From positions 1 through 51,861 of the forward strand of contig CAZJBP010000002.1 of assembly GCA_964544115.1 (NCBI GenBank): 51,861 nucleotides of DNA. The letters run 5' to 3'. Within the stretch, counting starts at the first letter, position 1, and each line of letters opens with the position of its first letter. The DNA comes from CAZJBP01 sp964544115. GTDB lineage: Bacteria > Verrucomicrobiota > Kiritimatiellia > UBA8416 > JADHWI01. Shown one piece after another: positions 24,891 to 32,212 of the stretch. The position numbers and the translations under genes were made by a program. Under the pieces are notes generated by a model that had not been told where the DNA came from, searched no databases, and was given only the letters and a program-made list of their open reading frames with translations.

Positions 24891-25315
24891 CCGGTCGCAC
24901 TCTTAATCTCCACGCCGGCCTTCCCATCCCCGTAGGGAACCTCGCCCTCGTACACACGATCGGCGGAGTTGCTGCGGATCAGACCTACCAGCATGGAGAC
25001 AATCTGCACCAGCCGCTCCTTGCCGGGTATGGCCGCCGCGTTGGCCAAGTGCTTTCTGGCAACCAGCACATCCAAGCAGGCAGCACATTCCAGGGCTGAG
25101 CCACGGGCGATGTCGAAGAACCGACATCGATCCGGGGCGGTGTATTTGCCGTTACCCTCGGCGATATTCAGGGGAATCGAAGTGGATGCCCGGTCGAGTT
25201 GGTCGCGGACGGATATGGATTTCGGTATGGTTGGCAGGACTTCATCAACCCACGCAACGAACGTGACGGCCTGCTGGTACACCTTGAGCTTCTCGTGATC
25301 GAACATAACGCTCAT
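24887..25315 (-). CDS. Four-helix-bundle protein of the S23 (23S rRNA intervening sequence) family
   Basis: The 142-residue, mainly helical protein matches the S23 family pattern: FDHEKLKVYQQAVTFVAWVD at the N terminus, RDQLDRASTSIPLNIAEGNG in the middle, then DRCRFFDIARGSALECAACL. The family was first noted in open frames inside 23S rRNA intervening sequences and is also related to Avd of diversity-generating retroelements; its biochemical role is unclear. It has an alternative ATG at 25306. It lies directly downstream of a hexamer-based hairpin repeat (25359-25449), and its stop overlaps the sigma factor start (ATGA). No reverse transcriptase or template repeat is present, so a retroelement is not supported. 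Confidence 0.8.
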   Translation of the reverse strand: MSVMFDHEKLKVYQQAVTFVAWVDEVLPTIPKSISVRDQLDRASTSIPLNIAEGNGKYTAPDRCRFFDIARGSALECAACLDVLVARKHLANAAAIPGKERLVQIVSMLVGLIRSNSADRVYEGEVPYGDGKAGVEIKSATG

Positions 25316-25358
25316 GCGCTCAGGCTAGAGTTGGATGGAAGGTGGAGGGGAGGATTAG

Positions 25359-25449
25359 GATTAAGAGTAAGAGTAAGAGTAAGATTAGGAGTGGGAGAGG
25401 GGCAACATGACGCTCTCTCTTACTCCTAATCTTACTCGTAATCTTAATC
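25359..25449. repeat. Hexamer-register inverted repeat (hairpin) upstream of the S23-like gene
   Basis: The left arm from 25359 is built of AAGAGT-like hexamers ending in AAGATTAGGAGT (25381-25392). The right arm carries its perfect complement ACTCCTAATCTT (25422-25433) and continues with ACTCGTAATCTTAATC to 25449. The 12-bp core pairs perfectly and the outer part imperfectly. Between the K-like pseudopilin stop and the S23-like start, it could also act as an mRNA hairpin. Confidence 0.8.
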
Positions 25450-25468
25450 ACCCACGCCCACGCCTTCC

Positions 25469-27934
25469 TCAATCCGCCAGCCACTTCATGTTGCGGACGA
25501 AGAACTTGCCGGTGTAGGAGTCGCGCACGACCGTGGCCACGGCCCGCTGTTCCCCCACCACCGTCTTGCCGTCGCGCCCGACGGCCTGGGATGCGATGAG
25601 GATGGTGAAGATGTTCTGGCGGAAGGAGAGCAGCTCGATGAGCCCCCGACCGACCGCCTCCTGCAGAATGTCGTTTGTCTTGTAGCCGCTTCCCATGATG
25701 CCGGTGATGCATTGCCGCATCGCCACGGCGACGGGTCCACCATTGTCCAGCGGTTCATCCGGTGCAGAGGTGGCCCCGGAATCGAACAAATCCTGCCACT
25801 GCTTACAGCCATTCAACGAGTCCGCACGCGCCTGAACCTTTGCGACCAAGTTGGTGATCCACGCATAACTGACGGGGTTGATGTTTCCCATGTAGGGGCC
25901 CCAGTCAATCGCGCCGTCCGCGTCCGTATCGGCGGGCCGGAGCCCGTTCACCAGCGTTTCGAGAGTCTTCTTCTGGCGCGTATTGATCGTGATGCGCCCG
26001 CGGCAGGAGCGGTTCACGGCGCGAACGGTCAGCATGTCAATGAGTTTGGCGCCTTCCTTCTTGTTCAGCAGGTCGATGTTCCTCCAGAAGGCCCAGTCGT
26101 AATAGAGAGCGGTGGAACTGTACGGGGCTTCATCGTCCATGTTCGTGCGGTAGATATGTCCAATTTCAGCAACGTTCCGCATGGGCTGGTTCGCAAACCA
26201 GATGGGGTATCCCTGGGACTTAGGCGTCTTGAAGAAGGTGCAGAAACTGGTGTCGTTGTAGTTGGTCAGCGTGTTGGAATACGGGGCGATGGACCCGGGT
26301 CCGCCGAACCGCCTGCCGCTAGGGTACGTGGTGGTAGGGTATCCCCCCACCGTGGGATCCCAATATCGACACTGTCCGTTCATGCGGGGGTCGTTGATCT
26401 GGTAGTCCACAGGCGCGAATTCGAACTTCTTCAGCGCGCGTTGCACGGGATTGCCGGGTTCGTCGCTCTGGCGATATCCCATCGATTCGTCAACCACATT
26501 GGTCACCGGCGACCCGCCTCCGCTGGGGGTGTCGACCTTCAGGACGCGAGCGAGGAACCATACGGCGTTGGAGGAAGAGATGGGCAGGGCAGCATTCTTT
26601 GGCGGCGGAAATGCTACGTAGGGTGAGGCCGATGTGTCGTACACGCGGAACTCCGTCGGGGTCCCGAACGTCATGCCGTCGATGTTGAACAGGTAGCGCC
26701 TCCAGGCGGAGTTCATAATGACGTTTTCCGCCGGTGCCGTTGCCGCGGTGAAGTTGTTGGAGAACACCCCAATCTGAAGCTTGAACCCATCCCCGCTGGC
26801 GACGTTCGTGGGGATGAACGGATACCAGAGTTCCACCCTGAACCTGTACTTGTACGTCGGGGCTCCGGAGACTTGATCAAAGACTATCTCGTTGATGAGC
26901 GGAACGCACTCCGTTCCCTCCGTGTGTCGGTAGGAGTAGGGGTTGCCGTTCTGCGGGATACGGTTGGGGTCCAGGTAATTCACCACGTTCCAGGCGACGT
27001 CGATCTTCTTACTGTCCGGCATCTCCGGAAGCGCCGCCCCGAGAATGTTTCCAAGGGGGGTGAGATAATTGGCCATGAACAGCGGGTCGGACAGGTAGGC
27101 GCCCGGCGTCGTCATGTTCCAGAAGCAGGCATAGTTCGTGATCGAGTTGATGTTGAACTTCGGGATCAGGACGGCGGAGGCGCTGCCGAGCTGGTTGGTG
27201 TTTTGCAGGTAGACGTCCGGGCCCGGGTCGTAGGAGGTCGGGAACAGCACCGGGGCCTCGGCCGGGTCGGCGACGGTGATGCCGTAGATTTCCTGCAGGG
27301 TTTCGTAGCGCTTGTGCCGTACCGTGCGGTTCGACACAAACGTGCTCGCGTCGGCGGTCGGGACGAAGAGATTCGAGGGGTCGATCTCGGCGGTTGTCGC
27401 GCTGTCGATACGAGGCTTGCCGCCGATGTAGCTGGCGTCGAGCAGGCCCGAGGTGTTGACGATCAGGTACGCCACGCGACCGTTGGTCTGCACGATGCCG
27501 CCGTCATTGGTGACAAGAACGTTCTTCCACTTTGGGGTGCGGGCGAACGCATTCGCGTACAGAGACGGGGGGATGGTGTTCGTGGCTTCGCCTACCATCA
27601 GGATGCAGACGTTCGTCGAAGTGTTCGTCGATGACAGCGCGTCTCGCGGGTAGGGGGCGGTAAGGCCCGGGCTGGAAAAGAGTTTCCAGTCCGGATATGT
27701 GCGGCCGACGCAGGTCCTGGTCACGTCATCCATGCCTTGCTGGAGCCCGGTGTAGATGAGCTGCTTGGAGCGGACGAGGTTCAGGTAATTGCGGGCGGCC
27801 ATGCTTTCCACGCGCATGGCGATCGCGAACGCGACGGCCAGCAGCGTCAGCACGGCCAGCAGGCCGATCGTGATGATCAGGGCCACGCCCTGCCGGCCCT
27901 TTCGGCGGTTTGCCGCTATGCGGGAAATGTGCAT
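25469..27934 (-). CDS. Pseudopilin K-like (GspK/PilX-type) protein
   Basis: The 821-residue protein starts at the ATG at 27934 with AAGGAG inside the end of the upstream gene; it begins one base after that gene's TAA. The leader is MHISRIAANRRKGRQG, followed by the hydrophobic helix VALIITIGLLAVLTLLAVAF, with no glutamate at position 5, as in GspK. The long C-terminal globular part has no clear domain. GspK caps the tip complex of the type II secretion pseudopilus. It is the last of eight pseudopilin genes in the G-H-I-J-K order. An open frame extends upstream to 28240, but those residues overlap the J-like gene and look like out-of-frame translation. It is about twice the length of enterobacterial GspK. 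Confidence 0.8.
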   Translation of the reverse strand: MHISRIAANRRKGRQGVALIITIGLLAVLTLLAVAFAIAMRVESMAARNYLNLVRSKQLIYTGLQQGMDDVTRTCVGRTYPDWKLFSSPGLTAPYPRDALSSTNTSTNVCILMVGEATNTIPPSLYANAFARTPKWKNVLVTNDGGIVQTNGRVAYLIVNTSGLLDASYIGGKPRIDSATTAEIDPSNLFVPTADASTFVSNRTVRHKRYETLQEIYGITVADPAEAPVLFPTSYDPGPDVYLQNTNQLGSASAVLIPKFNINSITNYACFWNMTTPGAYLSDPLFMANYLTPLGNILGAALPEMPDSKKIDVAWNVVNYLDPNRIPQNGNPYSYRHTEGTECVPLINEIVFDQVSGAPTYKYRFRVELWYPFIPTNVASGDGFKLQIGVFSNNFTAATAPAENVIMNSAWRRYLFNIDGMTFGTPTEFRVYDTSASPYVAFPPPKNAALPISSSNAVWFLARVLKVDTPSGGGSPVTNVVDESMGYRQSDEPGNPVQRALKKFEFAPVDYQINDPRMNGQCRYWDPTVGGYPTTTYPSGRRFGGPGSIAPYSNTLTNYNDTSFCTFFKTPKSQGYPIWFANQPMRNVAEIGHIYRTNMDDEAPYSSTALYYDWAFWRNIDLLNKKEGAKLIDMLTVRAVNRSCRGRITINTRQKKTLETLVNGLRPADTDADGAIDWGPYMGNINPVSYAWITNLVAKVQARADSLNGCKQWQDLFDSGATSAPDEPLDNGGPVAVAMRQCITGIMGSGYKTNDILQEAVGRGLIELLSFRQNIFTILIASQAVGRDGKTVVGEQRAVATVVRDSYTGKFFVRNMKWLAD

Positions 27935-27935
27935 A

Positions 27936-28907
27936 TTATCGCTCCTTGTATCCGTCCCTGTTGGTGAAGTACACGCGCGCCACGTGGCGTACGACGCGGT
28001 CCGCGACAAAGTTGGTGTAAGACAACCCCCGCAGCTGCAGGTCGGCCGCCTGGCGCGCATCCCGGTCGTTGAGCAGCTCGATGCAGACGTCCACGTAGCC
28101 GGGAAGCCGGTTGGTGTAGGCGGGGGTGCCGCTGTAGTAATCCCGGATGAGTTGTCCGTTCGGCTTGCGGGCGAACACGGCGAAGCCGGCCACGTTCTTG
28201 GCGATGAAGCGGCTGGTGCCGGGACGGCCGACGCCGCCATCCGCCGTATTCTTGTACCAGTTCGGGTTGAAATAGCAGTGGCTTGACGCGCTGGCCGCGT
28301 CGCTGAGCGCGCTGGAGTAATACCCCCGCATCAGCTCGTAGCGCTTGCTCCCGGCCGGGTTCTCCCGGACATAGTAAAACACCTCCCGTGCCGCCCGGTT
28401 TCCGTCGCTCGAATCGTTCTCGATCGAGACGAAGCAGGTTTCGTCGTTCTCAAAGCCATAGGATGTGAGGCTGTAGCGGTCCTTCTGGGCGATGAACGTG
28501 AGCGTCTTGTCCGCCACCGCGTACTGCAGGTCGTGCGCGATCATGCTCAGCGCGGCACGGCCAGCCAGGTTGTTGTCCGACCGGTTGGTGCCCAGCGTCC
28601 AGGCGCGGTCGCTTTCGGTGAAGATGCGGCCCATGATGGTGACGATGATGACCAGGATCGTAACCGCGGCGAGCAGCTCGATGAGGGTGAACGCCGCGCG
28701 GCCGAGGGCGCGCAGCGAGATCCCTCGCTGCGCTCGGGATGACAAGCCAAGCGAATGAACGGCTGGACCTCGCTGCGCTCGGGATGACAAACCGGCCGCA
28801 TGGCCTTGCTGCGCTCGGGACACGTGCAGCAGGCTCGTAGCGCCTGCTGTACAGCGGGGGCTACGAACCCGCTGGGTTCTTGCCGATGGGCGATTGCCGA
28901 ATCTCAT
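27936..28907 (-). CDS. Pseudopilin J-like (GspJ-type) protein with repeat-derived leader
   Basis: The protein has about 323 residues. The type IV prepilin motif is GRAA^FTLIELLAAV, followed by TILVIIVTIMGRIF; the residue before the cleavage site is Ala rather than the usual Gly. The start at 28907 is preceded by GGAGG about eight bases upstream; another ATG lies at 28922. The leader is over 70 residues instead of the usual 6-25, because it is read through the partial repeat element 28717-28822 (SSRAQRG twice, a degenerate SRAQQG once) and through a second palindromic repeat (28824-28866). The mature part (residues about 75-323) looks like a minor pseudopilin. It sits between the I-like and K-like genes, the J position of a type II secretion operon. 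Confidence 0.8.
   Translation of the reverse strand: MRFGNRPSARTQRVRSPRCTAGATSLLHVSRAQQGHAAGLSSRAQRGPAVHSLGLSSRAQRGISLRALGRAAFTLIELLAAVTILVIIVTIMGRIFTESDRAWTLGTNRSDNNLAGRAALSMIAHDLQYAVADKTLTFIAQKDRYSLTSYGFENDETCFVSIENDSSDGNRAAREVFYYVRENPAGSKRYELMRGYYSSALSDAASASSHCYFNPNWYKNTADGGVGRPGTSRFIAKNVAGFAVFARKPNGQLIRDYYSGTPAYTNRLPGYVDVCIELLNDRDARQAADLQLRGLSYTNFVADRVVRHVARVYFTNRDGYKER
28717..28822 (-). repeat. Hairpin repeat element E1, incomplete (units a-b-c)
   Basis: Three units lie in the same orientation: a full unit (28717-28744), a variant whose outer arm is changed (28768-28789) and a degenerate unit (28801-28822). The oppositely oriented end unit found in the other elements is missing. The element lies inside the leader of the J-like pseudopilin gene. 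Confidence 0.85.
28824..28866. repeat. Second palindromic repeat with pseudoknot-like pairing
   Basis: GTGCAGCAGGC (28824-28834) pairs with GCCTGCTGTAC (28842-28852), giving 11 pairs with one G.T. The 7-base loop TCGTAGC (28835-28841) is the perfect complement of GCTACGA (28860-28866). The arrangement matches an H-type pseudoknot on either strand. It is unrelated in sequence to the GNA-hairpin repeat beside it. Confidence 0.7.
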
Positions 28908-28941
28908 GTGCCGATCCTCCATGGGCCGGGTGGCGGCCGCC

Positions 28942-29700
28942 TCACAGTCCGCCGGACATCGGGTATTCCGTCGAGAACGTCAGCGCCTTATCGAGTGGTG
29001 TCACCCCGTACTGCCCTTCCCAGATGTTCATCCGCACCCGCATCTTGCGGTTGGTCCAGACGACCGTCGGCGACACCGGCGGATAAGAGACCACCATGAT
29101 GACCGGGTCGACCTTGATCTTGTAGCGGAGCGAGTGGTTGACCACGCCGGTCAGTGCCGACAGTCGCAGATCGAAATTGGTGAACACTGCGGTGTGCGGC
29201 CCACCGGCGCCCCACACGCGGACGTAGTTGGTGGAGGGCGGGGACCAGGGGCCGCCGGGATAACTCACCTCGTACTGCCAGAGCGGCCCGCCGGCCACCG
29301 GCAATTGGATGCCCCCGCTGCTGAAGCCCGTCCAGAAGGTCAGCCACGCCGCAGAACCCGCTTCAATGGCCTGCTCGTTGCGCGTGCGCAGGCTGTTGAA
29401 GACGTCGTCGGCAAAAATGGCGGCGCGGGTCTCGGACACGGCCTTGGCGCTGGAGTCAAGCCCCGTGCCGATCAGCGCGAACGCGGCGAGGACACCGACG
29501 GCCACGACGACCACCGACAGCGCGACCTCGACGAGCGTGAAGCCGCCGCGAGATCCCTCGCTGCGCTCGGGATGACAGGATGGCCCAACCGGTCGCTGGG
29601 CCTCGCTGCGCCCGGAGTAGCGCTGACCGCCGCCTTTGTCATCCCGAACGCAGTGAGGGATCTCCGTATTCCGCCTGAAAGTTGTGCGTGGCGTATGCAT
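28942..29700 (-). CDS. Pseudopilin I-like (GspI/PilV-type) protein with repeat-derived leader
   Basis: The 252-residue protein begins at an ATG four bases after the stop of the H-like gene. There is no other in-frame ATG, GTG or TTG before the processing site, so this start is well determined. The leader of 53 residues includes EIPHCVRDD and CHPERSEGS, translations of the two full units of repeat element E2, plus a degenerate unit between them. The prepilin site follows (RGG^FTLVEVALSVVVVAVGVLAAF). The mature region is of GspI/PilV type, about 200 residues. GspI is a minor pseudopilin of the tip complex with J and K. The order H-I-J-K supports this call; the sequence alone does not exclude a type IV pilus PilV. 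Confidence 0.82.
   Translation of the reverse strand: MHTPRTTFRRNTEIPHCVRDDKGGGQRYSGRSEAQRPVGPSCHPERSEGSRGGFTLVEVALSVVVVAVGVLAAFALIGTGLDSSAKAVSETRAAIFADDVFNSLRTRNEQAIEAGSAAWLTFWTGFSSGGIQLPVAGGPLWQYEVSYPGGPWSPPSTNYVRVWGAGGPHTAVFTNFDLRLSALTGVVNHSLRYKIKVDPVIMVVSYPPVSPTVVWTNRKMRVRMNIWEGQYGVTPLDKALTFSTEYPMSGGL
29551..29663 (-). mobile_element. Composite hairpin repeat element E2 in the I-like leader
   Basis: The element is 113 bases with inverted full units at its ends (29551-29577 and 29637-29663) and a degenerate unit between (29598-29616). The outer ends read AGATCCC and GGGATCT. The end near the cleavage site has a G:C inner pair, the far end A:T. It is read in frame as part of the pseudopilin leader. 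Confidence 0.75.
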
Positions 29701-29704
29701 GGCT

Positions 29705-30424
29705 TTACTCGCTCTTCTGAATCGTTCCGGTCAATCGAAAGACCTGGACCGTCGATGAGATGAAGTTGGCCGCGCGGCCCGCTTCGTAGAGGACGATCGT
29801 TCTCTGGTCTCCAGTCCAGTCGGCGGTTGAGGCAACGTCAATCGCGCTGCCGTCGAGTCTGAAGCCGATCGACCAGGGCCCGAACACCGGCGTGCCGTAG
29901 GCCGGGCTATTCGACAGGACAACCCCCTCGGCGAAGAAATTGGTGGTTCCCATGACGCCGTCGACGGCATTGCTCAGGTAGTAATAGCTTCGTTGGGGCG
30001 GGGATCCGGGCGCCGCGAGAGGGGCCGGCACGTTGCCGTAAACCATGTAGGTGCGCACACGGTGCGTGACGGTATGCTGGCGAGTCTGGTTGAACGCCGA
30101 GCGGAACACCAGGGTTGAGGCGCGCATTTTACTCCCGCGACCGAGGTCAACGAAGGCGAACAGGGCCATGCCCATGAGCAGCATCATGATCGCGAGGACC
30201 ATGAGGATTTCGATCAGGGTGAAGCCCTGGCGGAGATCCCTCGCTGCGCTCGGGATGACACGACTGGCGATGGAGCGGCTGGGCCTCGCTGCGCTCGGGA
30301 TGACACGACCGGCGAACGAGCGGCTGGGCCTCGCTGCGCTCGGGATGACACGCGGCCGCCCGCCTGTCATCCCGAACGAAGTGAGGGATCTCCTCGGTTG
30401 TGCGGTCCTCATCACGGTTTCCAT
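29705..30424 (-). CDS. Pseudopilin H-like (GspH-type) protein with repeat-derived leader
   Basis: The protein has about 239 residues. Two starts are plausible: ATG at 30424 (GAGG eight bases upstream) or ATG at 30412, which overlaps the upstream stop as TGATG. From 30424 the leader has 67 residues and carries four repeat units: one read as RRSLTSFGMT, two tandem 15-residue copies beginning VIPSAARPSRS, and VIPSAARDL. The processing site and helix follow (RQG^FTLIEILMVLAIMMLLMGMALF). The mature part is the size of GspH/FimT-type minor pseudopilins. Its place between the G-like and I-like genes fits the GspH position. Confidence 0.8.
   Translation of the reverse strand: METVMRTAQPRRSLTSFGMTGGRPRVIPSAARPSRSFAGRVIPSAARPSRSIASRVIPSAARDLRQGFTLIEILMVLAIMMLLMGMALFAFVDLGRGSKMRASTLVFRSAFNQTRQHTVTHRVRTYMVYGNVPAPLAAPGSPPQRSYYYLSNAVDGVMGTTNFFAEGVVLSNSPAYGTPVFGPWSIGFRLDGSAIDVASTADWTGDQRTIVLYEAGRAANFISSTVQVFRLTGTIQKSE
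30234..30391 (-). mobile_element. Composite hairpin repeat element E3 in the H-like leader
   Basis: The element is 158 bases with full units at both ends (30234-30261 and, inverted, 30365-30391). Two tandem 45-base variant units lie between them (ending at 30306 and 30351). The far end has an A:T inner pair and a GAA loop; the others have G:C and GCA. Confidence 0.78.
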
Positions 30425-31068
30425 GAATAGACCCTCGTTTCTTCGCTGGCGGGGTCGCTACCCCAGGACATGACGCACACGTTCTCCCGGACAACGTTGG
30501 TGTCTACGTTGTAGGTGCCCGAAGGGAGGGTGATCGAAGCGACCAGATGTGTCGTTCCGTCGCCATTCTCATCCATGGAGATCGCGAACGGGTTGCCCCA
30601 GGGATCGAGAAGGACGCCATCGGCGTCAAGTTCCATATCCTTGAGTTCAAAGAAGACCGTGTGGCGCGGGTTGTTGGTCAGTTTGCTGATCACGGTTTCC
30701 GGGGCAACAATCTGGTCGTTGAGTCCCTGGGTCTGTCCGGGCAGTTTGCCGTAGGTTCCGCGGTAGTTCTTTGCGGCTTCCACCACGGCCAGGGCCGTGG
30801 ACCTTGCCTGCTTGCGCTTGGCCGCCTGGCGCACCGCGTGGGCGGCGGGCAGGAGCATGGCCGCGAGGATCGCGATGATGGCGACGACGATGAGGAGCTC
30901 CAGGAGCGTGAAACCGCGCCGCGCCGCGAGATCCCTCGCTGCGCTCGGGATGACATGACGGCCTGACCGTCCGCTGGGCCTCACGTGGCGGGGGGTGACC
31001 AGAAGACTGCGCGCGCTGCTGCTCCTGTCATCCCGAGCGTAGCGAGGGATCTCGTCATGCTCTATCAT
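30412..31068 (-). CDS. Pseudopilin G-like protein with repeat-derived leader
   Basis: The 218-residue protein starts at the ATG at 31068, which overlaps the upstream stop (ATGA) and is the only ATG before the processing site. Repeat element E4 begins about twelve bases after this start, so the leader (52 residues) consists almost entirely of element sequence: EIPRYARDD near the start and HVIPSAARDL near the end. The site is RRG^FTLLELLIVVAIIAILAAM. The mature part has the GspG-like phrase LLDPWGNPFAISMDENGDG, which in major pseudopilins lies near a calcium site. This suggests a GspG-like or G-derived minor pseudopilin. Downstream comes the H-like gene. Confidence 0.82.
   Translation of the reverse strand: MIEHDEIPRYARDDRSSSARSLLVTPRHVRPSGRSGRHVIPSAARDLAARRGFTLLELLIVVAIIAILAAMLLPAAHAVRQAAKRKQARSTALAVVEAAKNYRGTYGKLPGQTQGLNDQIVAPETVISKLTNNPRHTVFFELKDMELDADGVLLDPWGNPFAISMDENGDGTTHLVASITLPSGTYNVDTNVVRENVCVMSWGSDPASEETRVYSWKP
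30928..31052 (-). mobile_element. Composite hairpin repeat element E4 in a G-like leader
   Basis: The element is 125 bases with inverted full units at its ends (30928-30955 and 31026-31052) and a strongly degenerate unit near 30976-30999. The far end has a GTA loop with a G:C inner pair. Confidence 0.75.
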
Positions 31069-31655
31069 TGCCAGCTCCCGATGATGTAGTTGGGGTCGTC
31101 GGGCTCCAGGTCGGGGTTGACCGTCCAGACCACCACCGTGCGCTGGACGTTGTTCGTCAGCGGCGACTCCACCGACACGGGCGTCGATGGGGATCCGGGG
31201 ATGATATTGTTGTAGTCCATGTCGAACATGGAGTAGTAGAAGCGATCCCTGCCGGCCGCGTCGTCCATCTCGGCATCCGTCAGGTCGGTGTCCGCCCAGG
31301 GCGTCACCGGCGAGCCGCTGGCGTTAAGCCGCTTGAACTCAAGGAAGCGCAGGCGGCGCGGGTTGTTCGCCGCGTCGGCTTCGCCGCGCGTCAGCAGGGC
31401 GCCCACGGCGCCCTGGATGCGCACGAAGTCCGAGGTGTAAGTCAGCATCGGCGGCCATTTCTCGTACTCGGAGTAGTACTGTCGCCACGCCGCCTCGATC
31501 TGCTTGACCTCGGTGCGGGCTGCCGCGACCTTCGCGTGTTTGCGGACCATGGCCACGGCGGGTAGCAGCAGGGCCGCCAGCATCAGCACGATCGCGATGA
31601 CGATGAGCATCTCAATCAGAGTGAAGCCAGTGTGGCGTGTCGCTCGCATAGTCAT
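31065..31655 (-). CDS. Pseudopilin, G-like paralog 2
   Basis: The protein has about 196 residues from the ATG at 31655, which overlaps the previous stop (ATGA); a further ATG two codons later has AGGA at good spacing. The short normal leader ends in HTG^FTLIEMLIVIAIVLMLAAL. The mature part shares with the next upstream gene the phrases AAWRQYYSEYEKWPPM, NNPRRLRFLEFKRLN and VVVWTVNPD. The two are therefore tandem paralogs. No repeat element is in the leader. It presumably belongs to the pseudopilus or a pilus-like fibre; its exact role is unknown. Confidence 0.8.
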   Translation of the reverse strand: MTMRATRHTGFTLIEMLIVIAIVLMLAALLLPAVAMVRKHAKVAAARTEVKQIEAAWRQYYSEYEKWPPMLTYTSDFVRIQGAVGALLTRGEADAANNPRRLRFLEFKRLNASGSPVTPWADTDLTDAEMDDAAGRDRFYYSMFDMDYNNIIPGSPSTPVSVESPLTNNVQRTVVVWTVNPDLEPDDPNYIIGSWQ

Positions 31656-32212
31656 TCCTGCCAGTTTCCGATGATCCATCTGTCACTGCCCTCGTCGGCG
31701 TCGTCATTGACCGTCCACACGATCACGCTCTGGTGCACTGCGCCCGTGGTCGGCATGTCCCACGCGGGTGCGCCGGTGGTGGTGGCCGGAATCGTGTTGT
31801 CGAAGTTCGCGTCGAATATGGCGTAGTAGTAATGCTTCTCCGGCGTGGCGGCGTCGTCGACCTCGGGGTTGCCCCAGGGGCTGATGGGGTTCGTGCTGGT
31901 GTTGAAGCGCTTGAAATTCATGAACCGCATCCGGCGCGGATTGTCTGCGGTGAGGGCACCCGCCGTGAGGGCCTGGGCAACGGCGCCGGAGATGCGCACC
32001 GGCGCCTCGGTGGTCACAAAGGAGGGCCAGCGCTGGTACTCGGCGTAGTAGTGCTTCCAGGCGGCGGTAATGTTCTCGATTTCGGACTTGGCGCTCACTT
32101 TGCGGGCGTATGCGCGGGCCATTCCGACGGCCGGAATCAGCATCCCTGCCAGCACCATGATGATGCTGATCACGATCAGCATCTCGATCAGCGTAAAGCC
32201 TCGTCGGTTCAT
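31652..32212 (-). CDS. Pseudopilin, G-like paralog 1
   Basis: The 186-residue protein has the minimal leader MNRRG^FTLIEMLIVISI. The start overlaps the stop of the upstream gene by one base (TGATG). The mature part contains AAWKHYYAEYQRWPSF, DNPRRMRFMNFKRFN and VIVWTVNDD, matching the following gene, of which it is a tandem duplicate. The very short leader shows what a pseudopilin leader of this operon looks like without a repeat insertion. Confidence 0.82.
   Translation of the reverse strand: MNRRGFTLIEMLIVISIIMVLAGMLIPAVGMARAYARKVSAKSEIENITAAWKHYYAEYQRWPSFVTTEAPVRISGAVAQALTAGALTADNPRRMRFMNFKRFNTSTNPISPWGNPEVDDAATPEKHYYYAIFDANFDNTIPATTTGAPAWDMPTTGAVHQSVIVWTVNDDADEGSDRWIIGNWQE

Noticed and set aside
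24887..25449. Diversity-generating retroelement (S23/Avd-like protein plus repeat)
   Set aside because: No reverse transcriptase, template repeat or variable repeat is present.
27935..28240. N-terminal extension of the K-like pseudopilin
   Set aside because: It overlaps the J-like gene out of frame. The ATG at 27934 with AAGGAG and a normal prepilin leader is far better.
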